Below are positions 16,844-24,513 of a DNA stretch of 33,313 bases, piece by piece. Each line of letters opens with the position of its first letter. Within the stretch, counting starts at the first letter, position 1. The stretch is from positions 1 to 33,313 of the IMG/VR virus record IMGVR_UViG_3300029319_000237; one strand, 5' to 3'. Origin of the DNA: a virus. The position numbers and the translations under genes are program-made. The notes below the pieces were generated by a model that was not told where the DNA came from, made no database searches, and saw nothing but the letters and a program-made list of their open reading frames with translations.

Positions 16844-17466
16844 TGAATTTTAAAGGTAAAAAAGAAGCAATTAGAGCAGTGCAGCGTGTTTTAGGGATTA
16901 CCGCTGATGGAATCGATGGGCCTGTAACTTGGAGTACTATCTTAGCTGAGTTATCTGCAAAAGACTCATCATTAAATATTTCAGGTAATATACCAGAAAA
17001 AATGGTTCAATTAGCCCGTGAAGAAATTGGCGTGTCCGAAGTAGATGGCACAAACTGTGGACCAAGAGTTGATCAATACAAGGCGGCCACATGGCTTGAT
17101 GCAAGTAAAGGTTGGCCTTGGTGCGCGGCATTTATTTGTTGGTTGGTCAGAGAATCTATAGAAGATGAGGATGTAAAATTCAAAAGACCAAGAACTGCTG
17201 GAGCTTGGGATTTTGAAAATTGGGCAAAACAACAAATTGCAAATGGCGTAGATTTACGCAAACCTACAAATGAGGATATCAAAGCTGGCGATATCGTAGT
17301 TTTTACTTTCTCTCATATAGGTTTAGCTGTCAAAGATATTGATTCTAGGGGTTACGTAAAGACTATCGAGGGGAATACAAATGGGGCTGGTAGTCGTGAA
17401 GGCGGTTCAGTTTTAGAGAAAAAACGGCATGTCTCTAGCATTAGGAGCAGGATAAGAATTCTATAA
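16843..17466 (+). CDS. Endolysin: peptidoglycan-binding segment + CHAP domain
   Basis: 207 residues from ATG 16843, chosen because AGGAGG precedes it by 8 nt and it overlaps the upstream stop as TAATG; an in-frame GTG at 16834 would add three residues. Residues ~5-38 (AIRAVQRVLGITADGIDGPVTW) are a shortened PG_binding_1-like motif. Residues ~50-180 form a CHAP amidase/peptidase domain with C94 (WPWCAAFICWL), H158 (FSHIGLAV) and E176/N178 (TIEGNTN) as the likely catalytic set. It would cleave peptidoglycan stem or amide bonds in the periplasm. No signal peptide, so export depends on the holin two genes upstream. Confidence 0.88.
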   Translation: MNFKGKKEAIRAVQRVLGITADGIDGPVTWSTILAELSAKDSSLNISGNIPEKMVQLAREEIGVSEVDGTNCGPRVDQYKAATWLDASKGWPWCAAFICWLVRESIEDEDVKFKRPRTAGAWDFENWAKQQIANGVDLRKPTNEDIKAGDIVVFTFSHIGLAVKDIDSRGYVKTIEGNTNGAGSREGGSVLEKKRHVSSIRSRIRIL

Positions 17467-17474
17467 TTTTTTTT

Positions 17475-17502
17475 TTGATATTCGTAGATGTTTTATTAAT
17501 AT
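17475..17502 (+). promoter_or_regulatory. Sigma70-like promoter before 17509
   Basis: TTGATA (17475-17480), 16-nt spacer, TAATAT (17497-17502), then 6 nt to ATG 17509. The same 16/6 geometry occurs before 32442 (minus) and 32558 (plus), which raises confidence despite the weak -10. The predicted start lies at the ATG. An adjoining T-run (17467-17476) has no hairpin before it that I can see. Confidence 0.4.
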
Positions 17503-17508
17503 AGTAAG

Positions 17509-17811
17509 ATGTCTGATAAGCACGAAATTCAAGTCAAAAAAGAGGACATTTTTTTATTTGTTGTAGGAAACTCTATGTTCGATCCTATGGAGAAATGTAT
17601 AGACTCCACAAGGTACGAAGTTTTTGATACTTTTATTTACGATAATGAAACTGATTATAAATACAATCAAGATGAGATCTATGCTAAATTTTGTTGGGAG
17701 GTGACAAAATTAAAAAATAACGCACCTCAAATGTCTAGAGATGAAATAGCTAGACTATGCGAAGAGATAGAAGAGATAGCCCCTAAATTTGTTAACCTAA
17801 AATGCATCTAG
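17509..17811 (+). CDS. Hypothetical acidic protein (100 aa)
   Basis: 100 residues, acidic, no signal peptide. It starts MSDKHEIQVKKEDIFLFVVGN and has an aromatic mid-part (YEVFDTFIYDNETDYKYNQDEIY) followed by two helices (AKFCWEVTKLKNNAP, SRDEIARLCEEIEEIAPKF). Four cysteines are scattered without a metal-binding pattern. I do not recognise it. It is first in a short unit with the inorganic pyrophosphatase, overlapping that gene by 10 nt, which suggests co-translation and perhaps a linked role. Confidence 0.6.
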   Translation: MSDKHEIQVKKEDIFLFVVGNSMFDPMEKCIDSTRYEVFDTFIYDNETDYKYNQDEIYAKFCWEVTKLKNNAPQMSRDEIARLCEEIEEIAPKFVNLKCI

Positions 17812-18404
17812 TAAATGATATACCTATAACTGATGATGATTACGATCACGTAAACTGCATCATAGAGATTCCTAAAGGAACCAACACAAAATATGAGTAC
17901 GATGAGAATTTAAATGTATTTAAATTAGAGAGATGTCTAGTTTCATCGCTACAATATCCAATTAATTATGGTTTTATACCTCAGACAATTGCTTTGGATA
18001 ATGATCCTTTAGATGTGCTTGTGTTTAATCATGACCCTATTGATAGAGGCACTTTAGTTAGCTGCCGTGTTTTAGGCATGCTTCCTTTTGAGGATAACGG
18101 TGAGATCGATAACAAGTTGATAGCAGTTCCACACTGGTCGCCAAAACAAAAATACTCTAAGCTCCATGATATAGAAGCGGCGCATTTAAAAATATTTAGG
18201 CAGTTTTTTAAAATTTATAAAGTCGATAGAAAAACAGATACAAAAGTTGGAGATTGGAAAAGCTCTTCATTTGCAATGAAAGCGTTGAAAGATTCACATA
18301 AACGTTGGCTAAACTTTAATAAAGAAAGGTTTCATGAACAGTGGTCAGATAAACAATTTTGGCAAAGAATCAGGGATAAAGGTTACATAATTCAACCAGA
18401 TTAA
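17802..18404 (+). CDS. ppa: Family I soluble inorganic pyrophosphatase
   Basis: 200 residues. It hydrolyses pyrophosphate to two phosphates, pulling nucleic-acid and nucleotide-sugar synthesis forward. Every E. coli active-site position I can align is kept with a +1 offset: E22, K30, E32 (EIPKGTNTKYEYD), R44, Y56 (YPINYGF), D66, D68, D71 (DNDPLDVLV), D98, D103, K105 (DNGEIDNKLIAVP), and the late Y-K pair in FFKIYK. So it is predicted to be active, Mg-dependent and cytoplasmic. Length slightly exceeds the usual ~175 residues because of a C-terminal extension (KRWLNFNKERFHEQWSDKQFW). The gene lies between endolysin and a small membrane protein; it is an auxiliary metabolic gene, likely host-derived. 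Confidence 0.93.
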   Translation: MHLVNDIPITDDDYDHVNCIIEIPKGTNTKYEYDENLNVFKLERCLVSSLQYPINYGFIPQTIALDNDPLDVLVFNHDPIDRGTLVSCRVLGMLPFEDNGEIDNKLIAVPHWSPKQKYSKLHDIEAAHLKIFRQFFKIYKVDRKTDTKVGDWKSSSFAMKALKDSHKRWLNFNKERFHEQWSDKQFWQRIRDKGYIIQPD

Positions 18405-18418
18405 GTGTAATAATTAGT
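18405..18418 (+). promoter_or_regulatory. GTGTAA box 8 nt before ATG 18419
   Basis: GTGTAATAATTAGT sits between the pyrophosphatase stop and the ATG at 18419. It nearly matches the holin-upstream box (GTGTAACTATTAGT) and the box before 26556 on the minus strand (GTGTAATAATAGAT). Same 8-nt spacing as the boxes before 15120 and 26556. Confidence 0.45.
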
Positions 18419-18607
18419 ATGGATACAATTATTTCATTAATAGAGAACAACCCTTGGTTTGGTGTTGTAACAGCTGCCATAGCTCTTGCTTCGGCAATAT
18501 CTGCTGCTACACCTACTCCGAAAAAAGGATCAATTTGGGCCAAAGTTTACGCAATCATTGATTGGGCAGCCCTTAATATTGGTAAAGCCAAGCAGAAGTC
18601 TGAGTAA
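18419..18607 (+). CDS. Small membrane-associated phage protein, holin-like
   Basis: 62 residues: one hydrophobic helix (GVVTAAIALASAISAAT, ~15-31), a short TPTPKKGS turn, then an amphipathic second helix (IWAKVYAIIDWAALNIGKAKQ). This layout (NPWFG... TM, TPxPKKGS, WAKVYxxIDxxAL) is common in tiny phage proteins found near lysis genes; some are annotated as holins without proof. It is the last gene before the intrinsic terminator and carries its own GTGTAA box. Possible second holin or a holin partner; unproven. Confidence 0.65.
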   Translation: MDTIISLIENNPWFGVVTAAIALASAISAATPTPKKGSIWAKVYAIIDWAALNIGKAKQKSE

Positions 18608-18628
18608 ATTTTAATTATAATCTTAGAC

Positions 18629-18659
18629 ACCCCCTCCCCTCTGGGCTTGGGGGTTTTTT
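18629..18659 (+). terminator. Rho-independent terminator closing the lysis/pyrophosphatase unit
   Basis: ACCCCC (18629-18634) pairs with GGGGGT (18649-18654) around a 14-nt loop that can form an extra CCC/GGG pairing, directly followed by a T-run (18654-18659). It lies 21 nt after the stop at 18607, in the rightward direction. The stop codon of the convergent minus-strand gene overlaps the T-run. On the minus strand the stem lacks a U-tract, so it is probably one-directional. Confidence 0.85.
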
Positions 18660-18888
18660 AGCTGGGATCTACAGGGTCAGGCCAAACAACAGAATCTTTT
18701 AAATTAGATTTTTCTGTTGGCGTAAGATGACTTGTTTCATTATCTGGTATACATAAGGCCCACTTACCAGCTTTTGTTATACTTGCTCCCCACCAGTATT
18801 TAGTTGAGCGACCGCATGATCTAACATCGGCTTCTTGCATGCTCCTATCAAATGCTGCTTCTTTAGTGTTAAAAAGTAAATATTTCAT
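18658..18888 (-). CDS. Small conserved protein downstream of fibre (76 aa)
   Basis: 76 residues starting MKYLLFNTKEAAFDRS, then VRSCGRSTKYWWGASITKAGKWALCIPDNE and a short proline-rich end. Two cysteines and the TKYWWG...GKWALCIP strands suggest a compact beta/alpha domain. I recall similar MKYLxFNTxxEA...KWAL proteins next to tail fibre genes in marine and enteric phages, where they may be fibre-assembly or cap-like proteins; that is memory, not a search. It lies 3 nt after the fibre stop, in the same leftward unit. Function unknown. Confidence 0.65.
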   Translation of the reverse strand: MKYLLFNTKEAAFDRSMQEADVRSCGRSTKYWWGASITKAGKWALCIPDNETSHLTPTEKSNLKDSVVWPDPVDPS

Positions 18889-18891
18889 TTT

Positions 18892-21800
18892 TTAAAACAT
18901 TCCATAGTGATCATTCATATTTTTTTCTATGCCAGTTCTAGTGCTTAACTGGTCTCCTGTATAGATGATAGTCTCTTGCATTAAACCTTCAAAGTTAAAT
19001 GTACTACTAGCATCAGAATTATAGTATCCTAAATTTAATATATTATCGTGAGTTCCTGTGTAGGTGGCGCTATTCCCTCCGACTGTTGAATATAATTTAT
19101 TACCATCTAATAATTGAAATACGCCACTTCTTGTCAGCTCTGGATCAGCTGGATTGTAATCAACTCCATTTACTCGTAGTGTTTTATTTGCATTGCCTAA
19201 TGCACCAATGCTAGTAGATGAAGATCCAGAGTCCATTACAATATAATTTTCTGTACCTGTGGAGGTAAACCAAATGTGCCTCTCTCTAGAGTTACCAGCC
19301 ACGTTAGAAACATCAAAGTCGGAAACGAAAAAAGCATCTATTGTACTACCAGCACTGCCACTAAATTGACTACTCATGTACATATTTTTTCCAAGATTCC
19401 ACCTGACTCCAGGTTTGCCATTCGCTCCAGTTGGTATAGTACCACTAAAAGTAACTGCTGGTTGATAAGCTGCTGTGGGCTGTTGGAAATTTCTTTCAGG
19501 TTTAGTCCCAAAGTTTGATTGATCATACCAAAGAGTACAAAAAGCATCTTCATATTCTCTAACAGAAATTGATTTCACCAATGTTTTATAAGTGCCAGCT
19601 GAGCTTCTAGAGAAAAGAATCGAATCTGAATCTGCGGTAGCTATGAATGGAAATGTAAGTGTTTGATTTGTGCCATCAAATCTAAAGAAATTAGTATTTG
19701 AAAGTCCTCCAGCGTTACCATCGTCATCTTGTACACGTAGATTTTTACCTGAAACTCCAATAGCATTGATAGTTGCTATATAAGTTTTGCCAACTTCATA
19801 AGTAATGTTTTGTTTTAGTTTGGCGTAACCTCCATCTGTTATTATGAAAGTCGCCCCTTGGTCACCAAAACTAACAGCGCCAGCAGTACTTTGAGATGAC
19901 CATTGACTAGAATCTCTTAGCTTAGTATCAGTTACTAACTCTGATCCGTATAAAAAGTCTTTTAAAGGAGCTGGATCTTTCTCTCTAGTTATAGGAGATC
20001 CCTCGGTTCTAATGTATGACTCAGCGCCTGATCCTCTATTAAGTTGAAATCCAAATATTTGTCCTGATATAGTCGCGCCAGATGGAGCAAATAATCTTGC
20101 TCGTAATACTGTCTGAGCTTGTTGAAATTCATGTATGGCAGTAAATCTTTGCCATGAGTTAGTTGAAGCTGCATCTAGCGATTGAAAAGTCTCCTCGAAT
20201 GATCCACCAGCGGCTCTATTTATTTGAAGTAATAAATTACCATTAGCAGTATCAACATTTTTAGCATAAACTGAAGCTGTAAAAATATCTCCACTATTAA
20301 CACTCAAAGTCTCTGTAGACTCAGCTAAAATCTTATTTTCATCACTAGGAGTGCTGTAAACTTGATAATATGGTGCAACTGGCAACGATTCAATTGCAGA
20401 TATGTCTGTTATTTTTAAGTTGGTTGTGCCTTGATTTTTAAACTGGACATCGTTAAAACCTGCAAATTGAGCATCATTTATAACCTCTACTTCATAAGTG
20501 CCATCGGCTGAAAATAAAGTCTCTTCTGATGGAGTCGGTTGTGATAATTTTATCGCGCCTGATTCATAATCAGAAATGCTAAATTTAATATTATATTTTT
20601 TGCCGCCTATTGTTCCTAGTTTATCTGATTGCGTTAGAGTTTGTGTGCTTGTTGTATCCCATGCAGCCTTGTAAACTATTTCTTTTGCTGAACAATTTGT
20701 AAAAAAGCCAGTAGAAGGAACCGCACTATCATTAACTACTAGTGCTATAGCAGAAGTATCTGAAACGGCTGTGAAATCTTTTGACATTTCACCATTGGTA
20801 ACAGCGGTAGATGCGGTTATAAAAGTGTTAGAATTTGCATTATCAAGCGCTTGCAACTGCACTGTAGTTGCATTTGCTCCAGTAGATCCGCTTGCTGATA
20901 TTCTATATTGCCTACCAGATTCAGTTGCGAAAGGTTGAAAGACATAACTACTTGTAGAAGTAGGTAATACTTTTGCACGAGTTTCTGTGCCTTCAAAAAC
21001 TCTTAATTCAAATTGATCAAGACCTTTACTTGTATCTCCTGCATAAGAAAACCGTGAACTGTCTGAACCAGTATTTTGATTAAGCCTAAATCTTACAGAA
21101 GAATTATCAGCAGCGCTAGCACTTGTCGTGGGAGTTGTCATTTGAAAGTTGACTTTGTAATAATCATCAACTACACGGTGAATGGTGGCTGCATCTCCAT
21201 TTTGAAATAAAACAGTTCCATCTCCTGTTAAAGCAAATCTAGCAGATTTATTACTGCTAAAGCCACCCATAAAAACAGTTAACTCTATAAATCTACCACC
21301 AACACTTCTTAGAAAACTTGAAGTTGTTGTTTTAGTGCCAGTGGGCAAATTAAAACTAGGACTATTAATGGCATGCTCACCATCAGTCGTTGTCTCTCTA
21401 ATTGAAGCTGCACTTTGACCGAAATCTGGATCATCTGTAGCTCCTGAAAAAGTAACATTTGTTTCTGCGTAGGCCGCTTCCGTGTAAGTGGAAGGTGATA
21501 CTAAATTATCTACAACAATAGAAATATTTCCGTCTTGTGGGGTCCAATTATTAGTGTTTCTTTCAAAGTTTGTGTTTTGAATTAATTGCCCTCCAGAAAC
21601 ATAAGCATTAATATTAACTAAAGAAGAATTTGAAGATGCCCAATTAGAGCTTAATTTACCAGTTAATTTACCATCTACAATTCTATCTATATTAGTGCTT
21701 GAAAATTGATGTCCAGTGCTAGGATTTAAAGGTGAGTCTCCTCCTGTTATGTTTTTAGTAAATAAACCGTCTGTTTCATCCCATTGCGATATGTCCTCTG

Positions 21801-22227
21801 AATATGGCAATAAGTTTTCTGTTTCGTCTATAACTGGAGAGCCTAAAGATAATTCGCCATTTTCATTTCCTCTAACATCTACCTCTACATTATCAGAGGC
21901 GCGTCTAACCCTTACTAATGGGCCACCAAAACCTATAGTTCTAGCAGAGAAACATGAGTGCAATCCACTATGAAATGCCCCCACAAGAGGGTCATTTACG
22001 TATCTAAAACCCGCATCCATGGGTTCTATTAGAAGTTCTTTTGAAAAATTTAAATCATTTATTTTATCGTTATACTCCCTTATTAAATGATCAGAATAAT
22101 CAACATAAGCCACGCCAGTGCCTTGATCATTTATGTACGCTCCAGTTATTTCATCCCTAAATCCTGACCAAGTAGCCACATCAGTTGAAAAGTTTGAATG
22201 AATTCTTTGAGAAAGTTCCCCTGCCAT
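18892..22227 (-). CDS. Second tail fibre / receptor-binding protein with arabinofuranosidase-B-like lectin fold
   Basis: 1,111 residues. Residues ~88-134 (HSCFSARTIGFGGPLVRVRRASDN...ELSLGSPVIDE) resemble the opening of the AbfB catalytic/concanavalin domain (YS.R.L...GP.VRVRRSSDN). The matching continuation (DAFCTLWYDQSNFG, ~residue 895) and a C-terminal jelly-roll to the end (MYMSSQFSG..., FNFEGLMQETIIYTG, NMNDHYGMF) follow only after ~760 residues of other beta-sandwich modules, beginning with NLLPYSEDISQWDET, a common phage carbohydrate-binding start. So one lectin-like fold appears split by a long insertion. Likely binds or cleaves host surface glycan; hydrolase residues cannot be assigned. 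A GTGTAA box lies 23 nt before the ATG. Confidence 0.8.
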   Translation of the reverse strand: MAGELSQRIHSNFSTDVATWSGFRDEITGAYINDQGTGVAYVDYSDHLIREYNDKINDLNFSKELLIEPMDAGFRYVNDPLVGAFHSGLHSCFSARTIGFGGPLVRVRRASDNVEVDVRGNENGELSLGSPVIDETENLLPYSEDISQWDETDGLFTKNITGGDSPLNPSTGHQFSSTNIDRIVDGKLTGKLSSNWASSNSSLVNINAYVSGGQLIQNTNFERNTNNWTPQDGNISIVVDNLVSPSTYTEAAYAETNVTFSGATDDPDFGQSAASIRETTTDGEHAINSPSFNLPTGTKTTTSSFLRSVGGRFIELTVFMGGFSSNKSARFALTGDGTVLFQNGDAATIHRVVDDYYKVNFQMTTPTTSASAADNSSVRFRLNQNTGSDSSRFSYAGDTSKGLDQFELRVFEGTETRAKVLPTSTSSYVFQPFATESGRQYRISASGSTGANATTVQLQALDNANSNTFITASTAVTNGEMSKDFTAVSDTSAIALVVNDSAVPSTGFFTNCSAKEIVYKAAWDTTSTQTLTQSDKLGTIGGKKYNIKFSISDYESGAIKLSQPTPSEETLFSADGTYEVEVINDAQFAGFNDVQFKNQGTTNLKITDISAIESLPVAPYYQVYSTPSDENKILAESTETLSVNSGDIFTASVYAKNVDTANGNLLLQINRAAGGSFEETFQSLDAASTNSWQRFTAIHEFQQAQTVLRARLFAPSGATISGQIFGFQLNRGSGAESYIRTEGSPITREKDPAPLKDFLYGSELVTDTKLRDSSQWSSQSTAGAVSFGDQGATFIITDGGYAKLKQNITYEVGKTYIATINAIGVSGKNLRVQDDDGNAGGLSNTNFFRFDGTNQTLTFPFIATADSDSILFSRSSAGTYKTLVKSISVREYEDAFCTLWYDQSNFGTKPERNFQQPTAAYQPAVTFSGTIPTGANGKPGVRWNLGKNMYMSSQFSGSAGSTIDAFFVSDFDVSNVAGNSRERHIWFTSTGTENYIVMDSGSSSTSIGALGNANKTLRVNGVDYNPADPELTRSGVFQLLDGNKLYSTVGGNSATYTGTHDNILNLGYYNSDASSTFNFEGLMQETIIYTGDQLSTRTGIEKNMNDHYGMF

Positions 22228-22256
22228 AATATCGGTAATTTACATATAAGTTACAC
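22228..22256 (-). promoter_or_regulatory. GTGTAA box upstream of the second fibre gene
   Basis: On the minus strand GTGTAA (22256-22251) lies 23 nt before the fibre ATG at 22227. The distance is longer than the 8 nt seen for three other copies, leaving room for a short leader. No Shine-Dalgarno sequence is seen in that leader. Confidence 0.35.
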
Positions 22257-22336
22257 TAATTTTAGAAAAATTGTTACATAACTATAATATACATTTAAAC
22301 CAGATAATCTATTAAATAAAATTCTGAAGAAAAAGT

Positions 22337-22365
22337 TTGACAGCTAGTATTAAATAATTTAACCT
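22337..22365 (+). promoter_or_regulatory. Sigma70-like promoter for the 22373 operon
   Basis: Perfect -35 TTGACA (22337-22342), 17-nt spacer, weak -10 TAACCT (22360-22365), then 7 nt to ATG 22373. It faces rightward in the 145-nt divergent gap 22228-22372. A lone TATAAT at 22283-22288 has no matching -35. Confidence 0.4.
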
Positions 22366-22372
22366 CAAATAC

Positions 22373-22714
22373 ATGTTATATTTGTGCATATTTTTGGGAT
22401 GGGTGCTAACAATATTATTAGTGCTAAGATTTTTTTCTGTTTGTTCAAATAAGAATCGCGCATTTTATAATATAACTTGGGACGAAATAAAAGAATTGGA
22501 CTTTTTTGTTGCTGATGAGGCCATAAAATTTACAGGCTTAGACCACTGTATTACGGGAGTAGATCAAAGAGGTTTTTTGATTTACGAATATGAAAAAATA
22601 CTTGACCATTTTCAGGAAGACGGTATGTCTTTAGAGGAAGCAGTCGAGTACATAGATTTTAATGTTATAGGCATCAAGCCTGATAATTATACAATACATT
22701 ACTCAAAGCCATAG
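22373..22714 (+). CDS. Membrane-anchored member of a small phage protein family
   Basis: 113 residues. One N-terminal TM (YLCIFLGWVLTILLVLRFF, ~3-21), then a soluble ~90-residue domain: ITWDEIKELDFFVADEAIKF, CITGVDQRGFLIYEYEKILDHF and MSLEEAVEYIDFNVIG. The soluble part matches a widespread uncharacterised phage pattern (G.....G..vYdYekiid......EEAvEyIDFNvI), normally without a membrane anchor. First gene of a rightward unit of small envelope proteins; the next ATG follows its TAG directly. Function unknown. Confidence 0.7.
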   Translation: MLYLCIFLGWVLTILLVLRFFSVCSNKNRAFYNITWDEIKELDFFVADEAIKFTGLDHCITGVDQRGFLIYEYEKILDHFQEDGMSLEEAVEYIDFNVIGIKPDNYTIHYSKP

Positions 22715-23008
22715 ATGATACATTTTAAGATTCTACAAGTGATATACGCTATAATATCCATAATTGCTGCACTTACTGTAGGTTTATTTGTGTCAGTTTT
22801 TATAGGTTTAATCACAACTTTACAAGTTTTTTTTAGATTTCCCGTAAGAATTTACAATTCGCTTGTAGAAGCAGAGATAACCAGATTGAAAATGGAGGCT
22901 TTTAATGTCCATCAAAAACCTACACAAGATGACGAGACAATGGCAGACCAGATGTGGGAAAGACACATCAAAAGAATGAATGAAAAAAAAGCAAATAAAG
23001 ATTGTTAA
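22715..23008 (+). CDS. Small membrane protein (97 aa)
   Basis: 97 residues with a long hydrophobic N-terminal region (ILQVIYAIISIIAALTVGLFVSVFIGLI, ~5-33) that can be one long or two short TM helices, then a basic/acidic cytoplasmic-looking tail (ARG/LYS-rich EAEITRLKMEAF...DQMWERHIKRMNEKKAN). Starts immediately after the upstream TAG. No family recognised. Its place beside other membrane-bound small proteins suggests an envelope role such as superinfection exclusion, but nothing in the sequence proves it. Confidence 0.6.
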   Translation: MIHFKILQVIYAIISIIAALTVGLFVSVFIGLITTLQVFFRFPVRIYNSLVEAEITRLKMEAFNVHQKPTQDDETMADQMWERHIKRMNEKKANKDC

Positions 23009-23035
23009 GCCCCACTTAACCACTAATAAAATAAA

Positions 23036-23218
23036 ATGAGAAATAAAACATTAGCCACTATTAACGCACTTTGCATTGTATTTCCAATGGCTTTAGGGGC
23101 GGGAGAAGAGCTGACAGGTAAACCATTAGCTAATCCACTGCTTATTGGAATTGCAGGACTATTCATGATCATTTTTGGTCTTTGGACTTCATTAAGATTA
23201 GCTAAACAGCCAGATTAG
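23036..23218 (+). CDS. Small two-TM protein (60 aa)
   Basis: 60 residues with two predicted membrane helices: TLATINALCIVFPMALGAGEE (~5-22) and PLLIGIAGLFMIIFGLWTSL (~34-53), joined by a short polar LTGKPLAN loop. Size and topology fit class II holins, but it is far from the endolysin and a holin is already present, so it is labelled only as a small membrane protein. The stop (TAG) is followed within 2 nt by the next ATG. Confidence 0.55.
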   Translation: MRNKTLATINALCIVFPMALGAGEELTGKPLANPLLIGIAGLFMIIFGLWTSLRLAKQPD

Positions 23219-23220
23219 TG

Positions 23221-23445
23221 ATGACCTCTGTTAAAAAAATGAAAAGAACTTTATCAGTTGGCATAATAGTGACGGTTGCAGTTTTTATGACTGTGGCCGT
23301 CACTTCTTTTTATGATAGCGACGAGAAATTTAAGGAAGAACCACTGCAAATTCCACAAATATTAATATTTCCAGAACCGCCACCAATAGATCCTCCGCAA
23401 GATATCCCAGAAATCGATCCATTAAACTTTGAAAATTTAGCATAA
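23221..23445 (+). CDS. Membrane-anchored proline-rich small protein (74 aa)
   Basis: 74 residues from ATG 23221 (a GTG at 23218 overlapping the upstream TAG would add one residue). One TM segment (LSVGIIVTVAVFMTVAVTSFY, ~11-31) is followed by an extended proline-rich part: FPEPPPIDPPQDIPEIDP. The likely topology puts the Pro-rich tail in the periplasm, where it could span to the outer membrane in a TonB-like or unimolecular-spanin-like fashion; no lipobox is present, so this is only a resemblance. Same operon as its neighbours. Confidence 0.55.
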   Translation: MTSVKKMKRTLSVGIIVTVAVFMTVAVTSFYDSDEKFKEEPLQIPQILIFPEPPPIDPPQDIPEIDPLNFENLA

Positions 23446-23447
23446 AA

Positions 23448-23822
23448 ATGAATAAAAAATCAATTTTAATAATAACACTATTGGTTCTTAGTGTTTTTTG
23501 TAAAGCGGATGACCACTGGGGAACCCTGCCACCGCTCCCTAAAATAAATGTTGAGCACGATCAATACTCTGGAATAGCTACAGTTGGTTGGATATCTGAC
23601 TCTACTTTTGATCGACCTATTTGGTATCTCATAGAGGTAAAGCAAGTTTCACCAGATGGAGTGATAGATCCAAACTGGGAATGGTATAGACCACTGCCAC
23701 CCATACGAAGTAATTTTAATGAATATGTAACAGTTAGAATGCAATATAAAGATTCAAATGGTGTTATTAACAGTTGGGTCAACGCAGAAATGTTAAGAGT
23801 TGTAGCAATGTGGGGGGCGTAA
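23448..23822 (+). CDS. Secreted Fn3-like protein
   Basis: 124 residues with a clear signal peptide (MNKKSILIITLLVLSVFCKA|DD, predicted cleavage after A20). The mature ~104 residues look like one fibronectin type III/Ig-like beta-sandwich: TVGWISDSTFDRPIWYLIEVKQV, WEWYRPLPPI, NEYVTVRMQYKDSNG, SWVNAEMLRVVAMWG. The conserved tryptophan and tyrosine positions of Fn3 are suggested but not conclusive. It would be exported to the periplasm or outside the cell during infection, which is rare among small phage genes. Possible roles: superinfection exclusion, envelope interference, or a virion-associated module. Confidence 0.6.
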   Translation: MNKKSILIITLLVLSVFCKADDHWGTLPPLPKINVEHDQYSGIATVGWISDSTFDRPIWYLIEVKQVSPDGVIDPNWEWYRPLPPIRSNFNEYVTVRMQYKDSNGVINSWVNAEMLRVVAMWGA

Positions 23823-23826
23823 TTTT

Positions 23827-24513
23827 ATGACAGATATATCAAAATTAATTGAAATAGGATACGCAAAACCAATAGAAAATTTAGAACACACTAAAGGTTT
23901 TAAAGGTTATTGGGTGTTAAAAAATGGTAAAATTTGGTCTGAGCCTAGAGCGGGGTCAAAAGGTGGTTTTTTAAAAGCACAAAAGTGTGGGCCAACTAAA
24001 AAAGATCCAAACAAAAAAGAGTATTTATTTGTTAAGTTGTTTAATTCTTCAAAATCACGCTCTAAAAAAGTCCACATAATAGTAGCTGAAGCGTTTATTG
24101 GGCCTAGACCTATAGGCGCTAATGGAAGACCTTTAGATACAGATCATATTGATCATGATCAGTTTAATAATCATTACAAAAACTTACAATATTTAACTCG
24201 TAGAGAAAATATTCAGCGATCTAATCTAAATAAAAAAAATAAAAGCTCTCCATACTTAGGGGTATTCAAAAAAGCTAACAATAAATTTGAATCTAAGATT
24301 TTTGTTGATGGTTATCGCAAGCAAATAGGAACCTTTAATGAAGAGATTGAAGCTGCCAAAGCTTATGATCTAAAATCTTATGAATTTTTTGGCGAAGAAA
24401 CTATTTTAAACTTTCCAGAATTTAAGGAAGAATATAAAAAAATAATAAAATTACAAAAAGAAAATCCACAGCAACGCGAGCTAGATTTTAATGGACAAGA
24501 AAATGAAAGATAA
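23827..24513 (+). CDS. HNH homing endonuclease with AP2 domain
   Basis: 228 residues. The N-terminal part is NUMOD4-like (GYWVLKNGKIWSEPRAG, then VHIIVAEAFIGPRP). The HNH motif is DTDHIDHDQFNNHYKNL followed by TRRENIQRSN, residues ~104-132, with the metal-binding His/Asp and Asn positions present. Residues ~139-199 look like an AP2 DNA-binding domain (SSPYLGVFKKANNKFESKI, IGTFNEEIEAAKAYDLKSYEFFG). Such proteins cut DNA lacking the gene and spread it by repair. It is freestanding, with no visible group I intron. The following ORF overlaps it by 23 nt. Confidence 0.88.
   Translation: MTDISKLIEIGYAKPIENLEHTKGFKGYWVLKNGKIWSEPRAGSKGGFLKAQKCGPTKKDPNKKEYLFVKLFNSSKSRSKKVHIIVAEAFIGPRPIGANGRPLDTDHIDHDQFNNHYKNLQYLTRRENIQRSNLNKKNKSSPYLGVFKKANNKFESKIFVDGYRKQIGTFNEEIEAAKAYDLKSYEFFGEETILNFPEFKEEYKKIIKLQKENPQQRELDFNGQENER

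Noticed and set aside
23036-23218. Calling the 60-residue two-TM protein a second holin
   Set aside because: Topology fits but it is far from the endolysin and a good holin is already present, so it is kept as an unnamed membrane protein.
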